From Limobrevibacterium gyesilva (GTDB lineage Bacteria > Pseudomonadota > Alphaproteobacteria > Acetobacterales > Acetobacteraceae): a DNA stretch of 64,000 nt. The DNA is taken from contig NZ_JAPDNT010000001.1 of NCBI RefSeq assembly GCF_025989185.1, forward strand, positions 434,001-498,000. The letters run 5' to 3'. A program made the translations under genes and the position numbers. Below the pieces are notes generated by a model that worked only from the letters and a program-made list of their open reading frames with translations, had not been told where the DNA came from and searched no databases. Below are positions 37,322 through 47,622 of this stretch, one piece after another (position 1 is the stretch's first letter; each line of letters starts with the position of its first letter).

Positions 37322-37349
37322 ATATGCGCCGGGATATCCCTGATTTCAA
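37322..37349 (-). promoter_or_regulatory. Candidate heat-shock (RpoH-type) promoter of htpG
   Basis: On the minus strand, TTGAAA (37349-37344) is followed, 15 bp on, by CGCATAT (37328-37322), a partial match to the RpoH consensus (TTGAAA, about 11-17 bp, CCCATNT). It would start transcription about 20 bases before the htpG ATG. The -10 half is imperfect. Confidence 0.4.
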
Positions 37350-37449
37350 TGCATTCGCGAATAGGCGATCCGTTTCCCTTGCTTTCCGCGCTGCAACACC
37401 CAACCATTTCACCATGCCGGGATTCGCCGCCCACAGGCCTGAGACCCCC

Positions 37450-39975
37450 ATGCTTGGCCACCGCGTGAAGGCCGTGCTCGGCCCCACCAACACGGGCAAG
37501 ACGCATCTGGCGATCGAGCGCCTGCTGGCCCACTCCTCCGGGATCATCGGCTTCCCGCTGCGCCTGCTGGCGCGCGAGAACTACGACCGCATGGTCGCCC
37601 GCAAGGGGCCCCGCAATGTCGCCCTGATCACCGGCGAGGAGAAGATCGTGCCTGCAGGCGCGCGCTGGTTCTCCTGCACCGTGGAGGCGATGCCGCTCGA
37701 CCGCCAGGCCGAGTTCGTGGCGGTGGACGAGATCCAGCTCTGCGCCGACCCCGATCGCGGCCATGTCTTCACCGACCGGTTGCTGCATGCCCGCGGCATG
37801 GTCGAGACGATGTTCCTGGGCGCCGAGACGATCCGCCCGCTGCTGCAGCGCCTTGTGCCCGGCGCCATCGTGGAGACGCGCCCGCGCCTCTCACAGATCA
37901 CCCATGCCGGCCCGGCCAAGCTCACCCGGCTGCCGCCGCGCACCGCCGTCGTCGCGTTCAGCGCGGCCGAGGTCTATGCCATCGCCGAGCTGATCCGTCG
38001 CCGGCGCGGCGGCTGCGCCGTGGTGATGGGCCGGCTGTCGCCGCGCACCCGCAACGCCCAGGTGGCCCTGTACCAGGAGAAAGAGGTCGACTTCCTGGTG
38101 GCGACGGACGCCATCGGCATGGGCCTGAACATGGACGTGGACCATGTCGCCTTCGCCCGGCTGTCGAAATTCGACGGGCACCGGCCACGCATGCTGCTGG
38201 CGGCCGAAGTCGGCCAGATCGCCGGGCGTGCCGGCCGCGGCATGCGCGACGGCAGCTTCGGCACCACCGCCGACTGCCCGCCGCTGGACGACGACCTGGT
38301 ACGCGCGGTCGAGGCGCACAGCTTCGAGCCGCTGGAGCAGATCTGCTGGCGCAACAGCGTTCTCGACTTCTCCGGCATCGATGCCTTGCTGGCGAGCCTG
38401 ACGGCGCCCCCGCCGGGCCCCGGGCTGGTGCGCGGCAACGACGCGACCGACCTGGAAACCCTGGCCGCCCTGGCCCGCGAGCCGGAGATCCACAGCCTCG
38501 CGCGCGGACGTACCCGCCTGCGCATGCTGTGGGAAGCCTGCCAGATCCCGGATTTCCGCAAAATCGCCGATGACAGCCATATCCGCCTGTGCGCGCGGGT
38601 GTTCGGCCACATCGCCGGCGACGGGCGCCTGCCCGCGGACTGGCTGGCCGGGCAGATCGCGGCCCTGGCCCGCGCCGACGGCGACATCGACACGCTGATG
38701 CAGCGCCTGGCCGGCGTGCGCGTCTGGACCTATATCGCCGCCCGGTCCGACTGGGTGCCGGACGCCGAGCACTGGCAGGCGCGCGCCCGCGAAGTCGAGG
38801 ATCTGCTGTCGGACGCGCTGCACGAGCGGCTGACCACCCGCTTCGTCGATCGCCGCGCCGCCCATCTGATGCGCCGGCTGGAAGCCGGCGTCGCCGACGA
38901 TCTGCTGTCCGCCGTGACGCGGCGTGGCGAGGTGGTGGTCGAGGGGCACCCGGTGGGCCAGATCGAGGGCTTCGGCTTCGCCCCCGACCCGCTGGCCGAG
39001 GGCGAGGAGCGCAAGCTGGTGCTGCGCGCGGCCCGCAAGGCCCTGCGCGAAGAGATGCCACGCCGCGTCGCCATGCTGGAGGCCGCGGAGGATGCCGCCC
39101 TCGCGCTGCTGGCAAACCAGCGGATCGCCTGGGAAGGCGCGGACATCGCGCGGCTGCGGGCAGGCCCGTCGGCGTTGCGGCCGCAGGTCGAGGTGCGCGA
39201 CAGCGAATTCCTCGACGGCCCGCAGCGCGAGCGGGTGCGCCTGCGGCTGCAGCGCTTCATCGACGACCAGATCCGCGAGGCGCTGAACCCGCTGCTCGCC
39301 GCGGCCGCGGCGGCCGATGGCGATGCGGCATTGCGCGGCCCGCTGCACCGGCTGGTCGAGGGCCTGGGCGTGGTGGCGCAGACGCCGGAAGACGACGTGC
39401 CGGCCGCCCTGCGCCGCCGCCTGAAGGTGCTCGGCGTGCGCGCCGGGCGCCACGCGCTGTTCATGCCGGCGATGCTGAAGCCGCGGGCCGGTGGCCTGCG
39501 CGCGGCGCTGTGGGCACTGCGGCGCGGGGTGAGCCTTCCGGCCTTGCCGGCGCCGGGCCTCGTGGCCATGGCGGCGCCGGCGGAGTGGCCCGACGGGTTC
39601 GCGCAGGCCATGGGCTGGGTCGATGCCGGGCCGGTGCTGCGGCGTCTGGACGTGGCCGAGCGCGTCGCCGGCGAGCTCGCCTGGGCCAGCCGGGTCCGGC
39701 CGATTGCGGTGCCGGTCGGCCTGGCCTCACGGCTCTCGGTGAAAGCGGAGATGCTGCCCGCCGTGCTGCGCCGGCTGGGTTTCCGGCTGTTTCCAGCCGC
39801 GACGTTGGCCGAGGGGCAATTCGGGCCGCCGGCGCCCGCCATGATGGCGCTGGCCCGGCGCAGGCGGCCGGAGCCCTCCCGCGGCGGCGATCCCACGCCC
39901 GCACGCACCCGGCCCGCGCGCCACGAGCCCGCCCGTGAAGGCCCCTTTGCCGCGCTGGCGGCGCTGCGCCACTGA
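37450..39975 (+). CDS. SUV3-like ATP-dependent RNA helicase
   Basis: Superfamily 2 RNA helicase resembling mitochondrial SUV3, 841 residues. Walker A is GPTNTGKTHLA (11-21), DEIQ box at 93-96, then motif VI region QIAGRAGRGMRDGSFG with FGTTAD, and a long C-terminal part ending in a basic tail (RRRRPEPSRGG, TRPARHEPARE). It may degrade or remodel structured RNA with an exoribonuclease. The start was set at ATG 37450; a start at 37414 would add twelve residues. The next gene overlaps its stop by one base (TGATG). Confidence 0.9.
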   Translation: MLGHRVKAVLGPTNTGKTHLAIERLLAHSSGIIGFPLRLLARENYDRMVARKGPRNVALITGEEKIVPAGARWFSCTVEAMPLDRQAEFVAVDEIQLCADPDRGHVFTDRLLHARGMVETMFLGAETIRPLLQRLVPGAIVETRPRLSQITHAGPAKLTRLPPRTAVVAFSAAEVYAIAELIRRRRGGCAVVMGRLSPRTRNAQVALYQEKEVDFLVATDAIGMGLNMDVDHVAFARLSKFDGHRPRMLLAAEVGQIAGRAGRGMRDGSFGTTADCPPLDDDLVRAVEAHSFEPLEQICWRNSVLDFSGIDALLASLTAPPPGPGLVRGNDATDLETLAALAREPEIHSLARGRTRLRMLWEACQIPDFRKIADDSHIRLCARVFGHIAGDGRLPADWLAGQIAALARADGDIDTLMQRLAGVRVWTYIAARSDWVPDAEHWQARAREVEDLLSDALHERLTTRFVDRRAAHLMRRLEAGVADDLLSAVTRRGEVVVEGHPVGQIEGFGFAPDPLAEGEERKLVLRAARKALREEMPRRVAMLEAAEDAALALLANQRIAWEGADIARLRAGPSALRPQVEVRDSEFLDGPQRERVRLRLQRFIDDQIREALNPLLAAAAAADGDAALRGPLHRLVEGLGVVAQTPEDDVPAALRRRLKVLGVRAGRHALFMPAMLKPRAGGLRAALWALRRGVSLPALPAPGLVAMAAPAEWPDGFAQAMGWVDAGPVLRRLDVAERVAGELAWASRVRPIAVPVGLASRLSVKAEMLPAVLRRLGFRLFPAATLAEGQFGPPAPAMMALARRRRPEPSRGGDPTPARTRPARHEPAREGPFAALAALRH

Positions 39976-40340
39976 TGCGCGCCCCGGGCCCCGGCGCCGA
40001 GGACCGCGACTGGCAGCGCCTGGACAAATGGCTGTGGTGCGCCCGTTTCATGCGGGCGCGCAGCGACTGCGTGCGCCTGGTGGAAAGCGGCCTGCTGCGC
40101 CTCAACCGCCAGCCGACCGACAAGCCGCATGCGCGCCTGCGCGTGGGCGATGTGATCACCCTGGCACTGCGCGGCCCGGGCGGCGACCAGGTCCGCGTGA
40201 TCGAGGTGCTGGCCCTCGCCGTCCGCCGTGGACCGGCGCCGGAGGCGCGGACCCTGTACCGCGAGATTGGCGAGCCTGATGCCGCACTGCAACGCATCTC
40301 TTGCGGCGAAGCCGAAACGGCGGCATATCGCCGCCCTTGA
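39975..40340 (+). CDS. S4-domain RNA-binding protein, Hsp15-like
   Basis: Predicted ribosome-associated or heat-shock RNA-binding protein of 121 residues. The S4 domain includes [30 protein letters not shown] (15-44), the pattern of HslR/Hsp15, followed by [16 protein letters not shown]. In E. coli Hsp15 acts on stalled 50S subunits with nascent chains. It overlaps the helicase stop by one base, so translation is coupled; fdxA follows 37 bp later. This helicase-S4-fdxA-carD order recurs in alphaproteobacteria. Confidence 0.9.
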   Translation: MRAPGPGAEDRDWQRLDKWLWCARFMRARSDCVRLVESGLLRLNRQPTDKPHARLRVGDVITLALRGPGGDQVRVIEVLALAVRRGPAPEARTLYREIGEPDAALQRISCGEAETAAYRRP

Positions 40341-40377
40341 GCCGTGTTTCTTCTCCCTGCCCGACCAGGAGCGTGCG

Positions 40378-40710
40378 ATGACCTACGTGGTCACCGAGAA
40401 CTGCATTCGCTGCAAGTACATGGACTGCGTGGAAGTCTGTCCGGTGGACTGCTTCTATGTCGGCGAGAACATGCTGGTGATCCATCCGGACGAGTGCATC
40501 GACTGCGGCGTGTGCGAGCCCGAGTGCCCGGCCGAGGCCATCGTGCCGGACAGCGACGACCGGGCGGCCGCCTGGGCGGAGCAGAACCGGCAATATGCGG
40601 CGCTGTGGCCCAACATCACCCGCAAGGGCGAACCCCCGGCCGATGCCGACGCGTGGAAGGACAAGCCCGACAAGGCGCAGCTGTTTTCACCGGAGCCTGG
40701 CGCGCCCTGA
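40378..40710 (+). CDS. fdxA: 7-iron ferredoxin FdxA
   Basis: Small electron-transfer protein carrying [3Fe-4S] and [4Fe-4S] clusters, 110 residues. Cysteines: C9, C12, C17, C21 and C25 ([19 protein letters not shown]) and C40, C43, C46 and C50 ([13 protein letters not shown]), the FdxA pattern with the extra cysteine near the 3Fe site. A C-terminal helical extension with [19 protein letters not shown] follows. AGGAGCGTGCG lies right before the ATG at 40378. The partner enzyme cannot be determined. Confidence 0.95.
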   Translation: MTYVVTENCIRCKYMDCVEVCPVDCFYVGENMLVIHPDECIDCGVCEPECPAEAIVPDSDDRAAAWAEQNRQYAALWPNITRKGEPPADADAWKDKPDKAQLFSPEPGAP

Positions 40711-41097
40711 AGCGCCCGGCTCAGCGATCCATCTCTGTCCGCCTGAGGACGCTGCGCGCCAGGTAACGACCAGATTCGGGATACGAGCGCGCCGTCAGCG
40801 CGCGTGGTGACGCCGAGGGTGCTTTCCCTCACTCCGCTGCGGGACACATCCCGCGGTGCTGTACTGCCATGCAAGATAGCGGGCTGGCAGGCCCCCTGGG
40901 CGGCCTTGCCCCCCTGACTCCCGGCCTATTTTGTGTTACAAGATTTCCGCGGGCACGACGATGGCGGTCGTCGCAGCGCCTATTCGAGCCTGCTCCGCGA
41001 GGATCCGACCGTGGCACTGAGGTGCGGCAACCGGGGACACCCCAAAGCCGCGCCGCATGGCTGATGTTCACGCATGTATGGGAATACGAGGTTCGGC
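40711..41097. other. Intergenic region between fdxA and carD
   Basis: About 390 bp with no credible gene. It contains TTTTGTGTTACAAG near 40928-40942, which could be a -10 region for carD, preceded by runs of C and G. A plus-strand ATG at 41074 in frame with carD is considered less likely than 41098 as the start. Confidence 0.5.
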
Positions 41098-42174
41098 ATG
41101 AAGGCATCTGTCGCGTCCGCAGTTCCGGTGCGAAAAACTGAAATCCCGGCTGCCGCGGCGCGGGCTGCTGATACGTCACAACACAAATCCGGCCATGCTG
41201 CGCCGCTGCCAGGCAAGAGCGCCGCGCGGCAAGCTGCCAAGCCACTGGGCAAGGCCCCTGCCAAGGCCGCCGCCGCGAAACCCGCCGCCAAGGCACCCGC
41301 GGCCGCAAGCAAGACACCCGCCTCCAGGAAGGCCGCGGCGCCCGCAGCAGCGCCGGCCAAGGCGCCCGCGGCCGCAAAGCCGGCCGCCCCGGAGCCCGCC
41401 AAGATCGAGGCCACGAAGCCGGCCTCCCCCCACAAGAAGGCGCCGGAACCCCCGACGAGTGTTGCTGCGCCAAAAGCCGCGACTGCGCCAAAACCGATGG
41501 AAACCCTGAAAGCCGTGGAATTGACGAAGACACAACACCTCGTGAAACCCCCCGCCGCGCATGGCATGGCCGAGACCCAGGCGAGCACGCCGTACGCCGC
41601 CGAGCCGCGGCGCGCCGAAATGCGCCCAGCCCCGACGCAGATGCCGAACGGACGGCCGATGCCGCCCTCGCGCGCCGCCGCCAAGGAGGAGAATTTCACC
41701 GAGGGCGACTACGTCGTCTATCCGACCCATGGCGTCGGCAAGGTCGAGAAGATCGCCGTCGAGGACATTGCCGGACACCGGCTCGAACTGATCCACATCA
41801 CGTTCGAAGAGAACCGGATGACCCTGCGCGTGCCGGTCACCAAGGCCCGCAGCGCCGGCCTTCGCAAGCTGGCCACCCGCAAGATGTTCGACGAGGCGCT
41901 GGCGGTGCTGAAGGGCCGTGCCCGCATCAAGCGCACCATGTGGTCGCGCCGGGCGCAGGAGTACGAGGCGAAGATCAACTCGGGCGATCCCATCGCCATC
42001 GCCGAGGTGGTGCGTGACCTGCACCGCAACGCCGGCCAGCCCGACCAGAGCTTCTCGGAGCGGCAGATCTACGAGGCTGCCATGGACCGCCTCGCCGCCG
42101 AGCTCGCTGCCCTGGACCAGACCGACAAGGGGGCTGCGGCCATCAAGCTGGCCAATTTCCTCAAGACCCTCTGA
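41098..42174 (+). CDS. CarD-family transcription regulator with long basic N-terminal tail
   Basis: Predicted RNA-polymerase-binding regulator, 358 residues from ATG 41098 (GAGG 8 bases upstream; alternative ATG 41074 adds 8). The CarD/RID domain begins near residue 198 with ENFTEGDYVVYPTHGVGKV and continues through RVPVTKARSAGLRKLATR; the C-terminal DNA-binding helices include RARIKRTMWSRRAQEYE. The first ~195 residues are a low-complexity Ala/Lys/Pro tract resembling histone H1 tails, with KAPAAA-type repeats. CarD stabilises open complexes at rRNA and other promoters. An intrinsic terminator follows. Confidence 0.9.
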   Translation: MKASVASAVPVRKTEIPAAAARAADTSQHKSGHAAPLPGKSAARQAAKPLGKAPAKAAAAKPAAKAPAAASKTPASRKAAAPAAAPAKAPAAAKPAAPEPAKIEATKPASPHKKAPEPPTSVAAPKAATAPKPMETLKAVELTKTQHLVKPPAAHGMAETQASTPYAAEPRRAEMRPAPTQMPNGRPMPPSRAAAKEENFTEGDYVVYPTHGVGKVEKIAVEDIAGHRLELIHITFEENRMTLRVPVTKARSAGLRKLATRKMFDEALAVLKGRARIKRTMWSRRAQEYEAKINSGDPIAIAEVVRDLHRNAGQPDQSFSERQIYEAAMDRLAAELAALDQTDKGAAAIKLANFLKTL

Positions 42175-42198
42175 CCGCCGAATAACCGCAAAGAAGAA

Positions 42199-42229
42199 GG
42201 GGCTCCGGTGCGAACCGGAGCCCCTTTTT
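42199..42229 (+). terminator. Intrinsic terminator after carD
   Basis: GGGGCTCCGGT (42199-42209) pairs perfectly with ACCGGAGCCCC (42214-42224), loop of four, then five T's (42225-42229). It starts 25 bases after the carD stop. This is a textbook rho-independent terminator on the plus strand; it also sits between two convergent genes. Confidence 0.92.
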
Positions 42230-42275
42230 CGTGCCCGCCAACGGGCCCGGCGTTCCGGGCCCGGCCGCTGCGGCG

Positions 42276-43052
42276 TCAGCTGCTGCTGTTGCGGTTGCCC
42301 AGCAGCTGCAGCAGCAGCATGAACAGGTTGATGAAGTTCAGCAGCAGCTGCAGGCTGTCATAGACGCTGCGCTTGGCCGCTACCTCTGTGCCCTCGGCGT
42401 ACGCGAACTGGACGTAGTCCGCCTTGATCCGCTGGGTGTCGTAGGCGGTCAGGCCCACGAACACCAGCACGCCGATCACGCTGATGGCGAATTGCAGGCC
42501 GGCGCTGCCCAGGAACATGTTCACGAGGCTGGCGATGATGATGCCGAACAGGCCCATCATCAGGAAGCTGCCCATCTTCGTCAGGTCCGCGCGCGTGGTG
42601 TAGCCGTACAGGCTCATCGCCGCGAAGGTGCCGGCCGAGATGAAGAACACGCGCACGATCGAGTCATGCGTGTAGATCATGAAGATGTTCGTCAGGCTGG
42701 CGCCCATGGCCACGCAGAACGCCCAGTACAGCGCCTGCGCGGCTGTCGTCGACAGCCGGTTCACACCGAAACTGAGCACCAGCACGAAGGCCAGCGGCGC
42801 GAACATGCTGATCCAGGCCAGCGCGCCGGGCACGTGGGCAGGGCCACGCGGCGTCATCACCAGCGGATAGAACAGGTCGAACAGGCCGGTGCTGGCGATG
42901 CCGTAGGCCACGATGCCCGTCAGGACCAGGCCGGAGGCCATCCAGTTGTAGACCCTGAGCATGTAGGCGCGCAGGCCGGCGTCCAGTACCGCGGCGGTCT
43001 CGGCCGCGCGGGTGGCACCCGTGTAGGTCCGATAGTCGGGACTGAGAGCCAT
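42276..43052 (-). CDS. Bax inhibitor-1/YccA family membrane protein
   Basis: Integral membrane protein of 258 residues with about seven helices, related to BI-1, YccA and YbhL. Recognisable are YNWMASGLVLTGIVAYG, YWAFCVAMGASLTNIF, GSFLMMGLFGIIIASLVNMFL and the C-terminal AYDTQRIKADYVQF. YccA in E. coli interacts with the FtsH protease; other members are pH-sensitive calcium leaks. The ATG at 43052 was used; the frame continues 27 codons upstream without family support. It converges on carD across the terminator. Confidence 0.93.
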   Translation of the reverse strand: MALSPDYRTYTGATRAAETAAVLDAGLRAYMLRVYNWMASGLVLTGIVAYGIASTGLFDLFYPLVMTPRGPAHVPGALAWISMFAPLAFVLVLSFGVNRLSTTAAQALYWAFCVAMGASLTNIFMIYTHDSIVRVFFISAGTFAAMSLYGYTTRADLTKMGSFLMMGLFGIIIASLVNMFLGSAGLQFAISVIGVLVFVGLTAYDTQRIKADYVQFAYAEGTEVAAKRSVYDSLQLLLNFINLFMLLLQLLGNRNSSS

Positions 43053-43170
43053 GGTCGTTGTTTTCCCTTCCAGGCGAAGTTGCCTGATGCCGGTCATTTT
43101 GGGGCCGATTGCCCCAGGTTCAAGCGAAATCATGGTAATGTTTCGCGAACCGTCTCAGGAAAAACCCGTA

Positions 43171-45672
43171 TTATTCATTGCGCAGCAGCGGCGCCGCCTT
43201 CGCCCGCAACGCCGCCGCGGTGCCGGCGTAGCCGAATACCAGCATCAGCACGATGCAGGATAGCACGGTCGCAGCCAGGGTTCCCGGCAGGAACGCCCAG
43301 TCCGTGCCCATGACGAAGTGCACCACGCCATAGCTGGCCGCGGTGCCCACCGCCGCCGCGATCAGGCCCGCGCAGGCGCCCAGCAGGCCGAATTCCACCA
43401 GCCAGGCTGCGCGGATCTGCGCCCGCGTGGCGCCCAGGCTTTTCAGGATCACCGCCTGCCGGATGCGCCCGGACTGCCCGGCCGCCACCGCCCCGGCCAA
43501 CACCAGCGCCCCGGCCGCCAGCGTCAGCGACCCGGTGGCGGCGAGCGCCGCGCCGATCTGGCCGAGCAGGTCGGATACCGTGCGCAGCACGTCCTCCACC
43601 CGGATCCCGGACACGTTGGGCAGCGCGTCCGTCACCGCGCGCAGCACGGCGCCCTGCGACGCCGGGTCCACCCTCACGGTCGCGATATGCGTGTGCGGCG
43701 CCCGCTCCAGCAGGCCGGGGCTGGCGATGAGGGTGAAATTGATGCCCAGCGTGCGCCAGGCGATGTCGCGCAGACTGGCCACGCGAAGGTCGATGTCGCG
43801 GCCCAGGACATTGACGCGGATGGTGTCGCCGAGATGAACGCCCCAGCCCTTGGCCAGGTTGGCGTCGAACGAGACCAGCGGCGGCCCGGCATAGTCGGCC
43901 GGCCACCATTGCCCGGCGACCAGGCGCGTGCCCTCGGGCGGCCGCGCGGCATAGGTCAGGCCGCGGTCGCCGCGCAGCGCCCAGGTGGTGTCCGGCGTGG
44001 CCCGCACCCGGTCGGCCGGCACGCCGTTCACGGCGACGACCCGGGCGCGCAGGCTGGGCACCTCCTGCACCTCCTGCACGCCCGGCTGCTCCGTCAGCAC
44101 CTGGCGGAACCGGTCCATCTGGTCGTTCTGGATATCGATGAAGAAGAAGCTGGGGGCCCGCTCCGGCAGCTGCTCCAGCACCTGGCGGCGCAGATTGCCC
44201 TGGATCAGCGCCACCGCCGCAAGAGTGGACAGGCCCAGGCCCAGCGAGACCAGCATCAACGGCGTCGCGTTGCCGGGCCGATGCAGGTTGGACAGGCCGA
44301 GCCGCGCCCAGGGCCGTCCGGCATGCGGCGCCCGGGCGGCGAGCGCCGTCATCGCCCACCCGCCGGCCCGGAACAGGCCCAGCGTCCCCGCCGCGGCGGC
44401 ACAGAACCACAACGCGAAGCCCCGGTCGTCCGCAGCCGCCACCGTCAGGCCGACCAGGCCGGCGCCCAGGACGGCATTGGCCGCCAGCAGCGGACCGCGC
44501 AGCCGCACCCGCGCCGGCACCAGCGGGTCGCGGAACAAGGCGGCGCCGGGGATGCGCATGGTGCGCGCCAGCGGCCACAGCGCGAAAGTGGCCGCGGTCA
44601 GCAGCCCATAGGCGGCGGCCAAGGCGAGCGGCGCCGGGAACACGCCCGGCACCGGCGGCACCGGCAGCACGTCGCGCAGGAACCGCGATGCCAGCGCCGG
44701 CAACGCCGCCCCCACGGCGAGCCCGGCCAGGACCCCCAGCGCAGACAGCGCCATCACCTGGATCAACGCCACGGCGAAGACCAGCCGGCCGGACGCGCCC
44801 AGGCAGCGCAGCGTGGCGATGCTGCGGTGCCGCGCCTCCAGCCAGGCGCGCGTGCCGTTGGCGACCCCGATGCCGCCGACCAGCAACGCCGTCAGGCCGA
44901 CCAGTGTCATGAACAGGCTGGTGCGGTCGATGAACCGGGCGACCGCGGGGGCGGCGTTGCGGGCTTCGCGCAGGCGCCAGCCCTGCTCGGGAAACGCCGC
45001 GCGCAGATCGCGGATCATCCGGCCCGTGTCGGCGCCGGCGGGCAGCACGGCGCGCAGACGGTGCTCGAGGATGGCGCCTGGCTGCTCCAGCCCGGTCGCC
45101 GGCAGATCGGCGAGCGCGATCAGGGCGCGCGGGCCGAAGATCGAGGGGGTGGCGACGCGGTCCGGCTCCGCTGTCGCCGTCCCGCGCAACTGCATCGGCA
45201 GGTGGCCAAGGCGCAGCGTGTCGCCTGGCCGGACCCCGAGCCGATCCATCACCAAGCCCTCGACCGCAATCCCCTGCCCACCCAGCGTCTGCGCAAGTGC
45301 TTGCGGCGGGTCGAAAGCCGCCGTGCCGACCAGCGGCCACGCATCGTCGACCGCCTTCAGCTCCACCAGCATCCGTTCGCCGGACGGGGCGACCAGCATC
45401 GAACGCATGGTCACCACGTCGGATATCCGGGCGCCGCGGGCGCGCAGCCAGGCGCGCAGCGTCTCCGGCAACGGCTGGGAGCCGCCCTGCACCTCGATAT
45501 CGCCGCCGAGGATCCGGCTGCCGTCGGCGGCCAGGCCGCGGGCCACGCCCTCGCGCAACGTGCCGACCGCGGCGATGGCGGCAACGCCGAGCGCCAGGCA
45601 GGCCAGGACGATGCGCAGGCCGCGCACGCCGCCGCGCAGTTCGCGGCGCGCGAGGCGCAAGGCCAGCATCAT
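43171..45672 (-). CDS. FtsX-like ABC transporter permease (YbbP type)
   Basis: Large permease of 833 residues with two FtsX/MacB-like membrane blocks and a large periplasmic region between, typical of YbbP. Start ATGATG at 45672 gives MMLALRLARRELRGG, the YbbP N-terminus, and the frame upstream overlaps the ATPase gene without homology. The C-terminal membrane segments include TLVGLTALLVGGIGVANG and VVHFVMGTDWAFLPG. With the ATPase 22 bp upstream it forms a transporter for hydrophobic or lipid-like cargo; the natural substrate of YbbAP is unknown. Confidence 0.9.
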   Translation of the reverse strand: MMLALRLARRELRGGVRGLRIVLACLALGVAAIAAVGTLREGVARGLAADGSRILGGDIEVQGGSQPLPETLRAWLRARGARISDVVTMRSMLVAPSGERMLVELKAVDDAWPLVGTAAFDPPQALAQTLGGQGIAVEGLVMDRLGVRPGDTLRLGHLPMQLRGTATAEPDRVATPSIFGPRALIALADLPATGLEQPGAILEHRLRAVLPAGADTGRMIRDLRAAFPEQGWRLREARNAAPAVARFIDRTSLFMTLVGLTALLVGGIGVANGTRAWLEARHRSIATLRCLGASGRLVFAVALIQVMALSALGVLAGLAVGAALPALASRFLRDVLPVPPVPGVFPAPLALAAAYGLLTAATFALWPLARTMRIPGAALFRDPLVPARVRLRGPLLAANAVLGAGLVGLTVAAADDRGFALWFCAAAAGTLGLFRAGGWAMTALAARAPHAGRPWARLGLSNLHRPGNATPLMLVSLGLGLSTLAAVALIQGNLRRQVLEQLPERAPSFFFIDIQNDQMDRFRQVLTEQPGVQEVQEVPSLRARVVAVNGVPADRVRATPDTTWALRGDRGLTYAARPPEGTRLVAGQWWPADYAGPPLVSFDANLAKGWGVHLGDTIRVNVLGRDIDLRVASLRDIAWRTLGINFTLIASPGLLERAPHTHIATVRVDPASQGAVLRAVTDALPNVSGIRVEDVLRTVSDLLGQIGAALAATGSLTLAAGALVLAGAVAAGQSGRIRQAVILKSLGATRAQIRAAWLVEFGLLGACAGLIAAAVGTAASYGVVHFVMGTDWAFLPGTLAATVLSCIVLMLVFGYAGTAAALRAKAAPLLRNE

Positions 45673-45694
45673 GTGATGGTACGCCGGCCGCGCC

Positions 45695-46409
<715 letters not shown>

Positions 46410-46411
<2 letters not shown>

Positions 46412-47075
46412 GGAAGCAGGATATGGCCTCCTCAGCTGGCTGCGGAAAGCCGCCATCTGTTTGCCTTTCCTTCTTTTCACGATGACGCTTCATGCGCCGC
46501 CCGCCGACGCCGCCCCGTTGCGGCTGCTGATCCTCGGCGATTCCCTGTCGGCCGGCTACGGCCTGGCGCAGGCGGACGGGTTCCAGGCGCAACTGGCCGC
46601 CGCCCTCAAGGCGCGCGGCCACGACGTCAGCCTCCTCGACGGCAGCGTGTCCGGCGACACCACCGCCGGCGGCCGCGCCCGCCTGGATTGGGCTTTGGAT
46701 GGCGGCGCCGACGCCGCGATCGTGGAGCTGGGTGGCAATGACGGGCTGCGCGGGATCGATCCACGCGCCACCGAAGCCAACCTCGCGGCCATCCTGGACA
46801 CGCTGCGGGCACGCCGCGTGAAGGTGCTATTGTCCGGCATGCTGGCGCCGCCCAATCTCGGTGACGATTACGGACGTGCCTTCCACGCGGTATTCGACCG
46901 GCTCGGCCAGCGGCCGGGCATCCTTTACGACCCGTTCTTCCTGCAGGACGTCGCCGGCGACCCGGCGCTGAACCAGGCCGACCGCATCCATCCGAACCCC
47001 GAGGGCGTGCGGCGGCTGGTCGCCCGCCTGCTGCCGCTGGTGGAGCGGCTGCTGGCAGAGGTGCCGCCCTCATGA
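46410..47075 (+). CDS. tesA: Arylesterase/thioesterase TesA (GDSL family)
   Basis: Periplasmic SGNH hydrolase, acyl-CoA thioesterase I / lysophospholipase L1 type, 221 residues. Block I ILGDSLSAGYG with nucleophile S45, block III ELGGNDGLR and block V DRIHPNPEG (Asp and His of the triad). The N-terminus MEAGYGLLSWLRKAAICLPFLLF is a signal/anchor segment. Start ATG 46410 overlaps the ABC ATPase start; a start at the MTLHAPP methionine would remove the signal. thpR follows 10 bp later, suggesting a tesA-thpR-phosphatase-UDG run. Confidence 0.92.
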
Positions 47076-47085
47076 GGCTGCCGGG

Positions 47086-47619
47086 ATGAGACTGTTCGTG
47101 GGCCTCGATCTGCCCTGGGAGGTGAAGCAACGGCTGGGTGTCCTGGCCGGCGGCGTTCCCGGCGCGCGCTGGGTGCCGCCCGAGAACTACCACATGACCC
47201 TGCGCTTCATCGGCGAGGTGCCGGCGCACCGTGCCGAGGAGATCGACCTGGCGCTGGCCACGCTGCGGGCCCGCGGCTTTGCGCTCACGCTCGCCGGCGT
47301 CGGCACCTTCGCCAAGGGCGGGCGGGACACCCAGCTCTGGGTGGGTGTGGAGCGCAATCCCCAGCTCGACCACCTGCAGGCCAAGATCGAGACCGCCCTG
47401 CAGCGCGCCGGCCTCGAGCCGGAACGGCGGCGCTTCGCCCCGCACGTGACCCTGGCCCGCCTGGACAACGCGGTGCCCACGAAGCTCGCCGCCTTCGTGC
47501 AGGCGCACAACCTGTTCCGCGCCGAACCCGTGCCGGTGGCGCATTTCACCCTGTTCAGTTCGCAGCTGGGCAAGGAAGCCTCGGTCTACACGGCCGAGGT
47601 CGAATACGCACTGGCCTGA
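47086..47619 (+). CDS. thpR: RNA 2',3'-cyclic phosphodiesterase (2H family)
   Basis: 2H phosphoesterase of 177 residues, opening 2',3'-cyclic phosphates on RNA (reverse activity: 2'-5' ligase). The two HxT motifs are HMTLRFIG (about 43-50) and HVTLARLD (about 124-131). It begins MRLFVGLDLP, as expected. Its stop is 3 bp before the next start, and all four genes tesA to UDG appear co-directional and tightly spaced. No toxin or tRNA ligase partner is nearby. Confidence 0.94.
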   Translation: MRLFVGLDLPWEVKQRLGVLAGGVPGARWVPPENYHMTLRFIGEVPAHRAEEIDLALATLRARGFALTLAGVGTFAKGGRDTQLWVGVERNPQLDHLQAKIETALQRAGLEPERRRFAPHVTLARLDNAVPTKLAAFVQAHNLFRAEPVPVAHFTLFSSQLGKEASVYTAEVEYALA

Positions 47620-47622
47620 GCG

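Noticed and set aside
36946-37449. Long N-terminal extension of the SUV3-like helicase frame
   Set aside because: The upstream part of the open frame overlaps htpG on the other strand and shows no helicase homology, whereas MLGHRVKAVLGPTNTGKT at 37450 is the family start.
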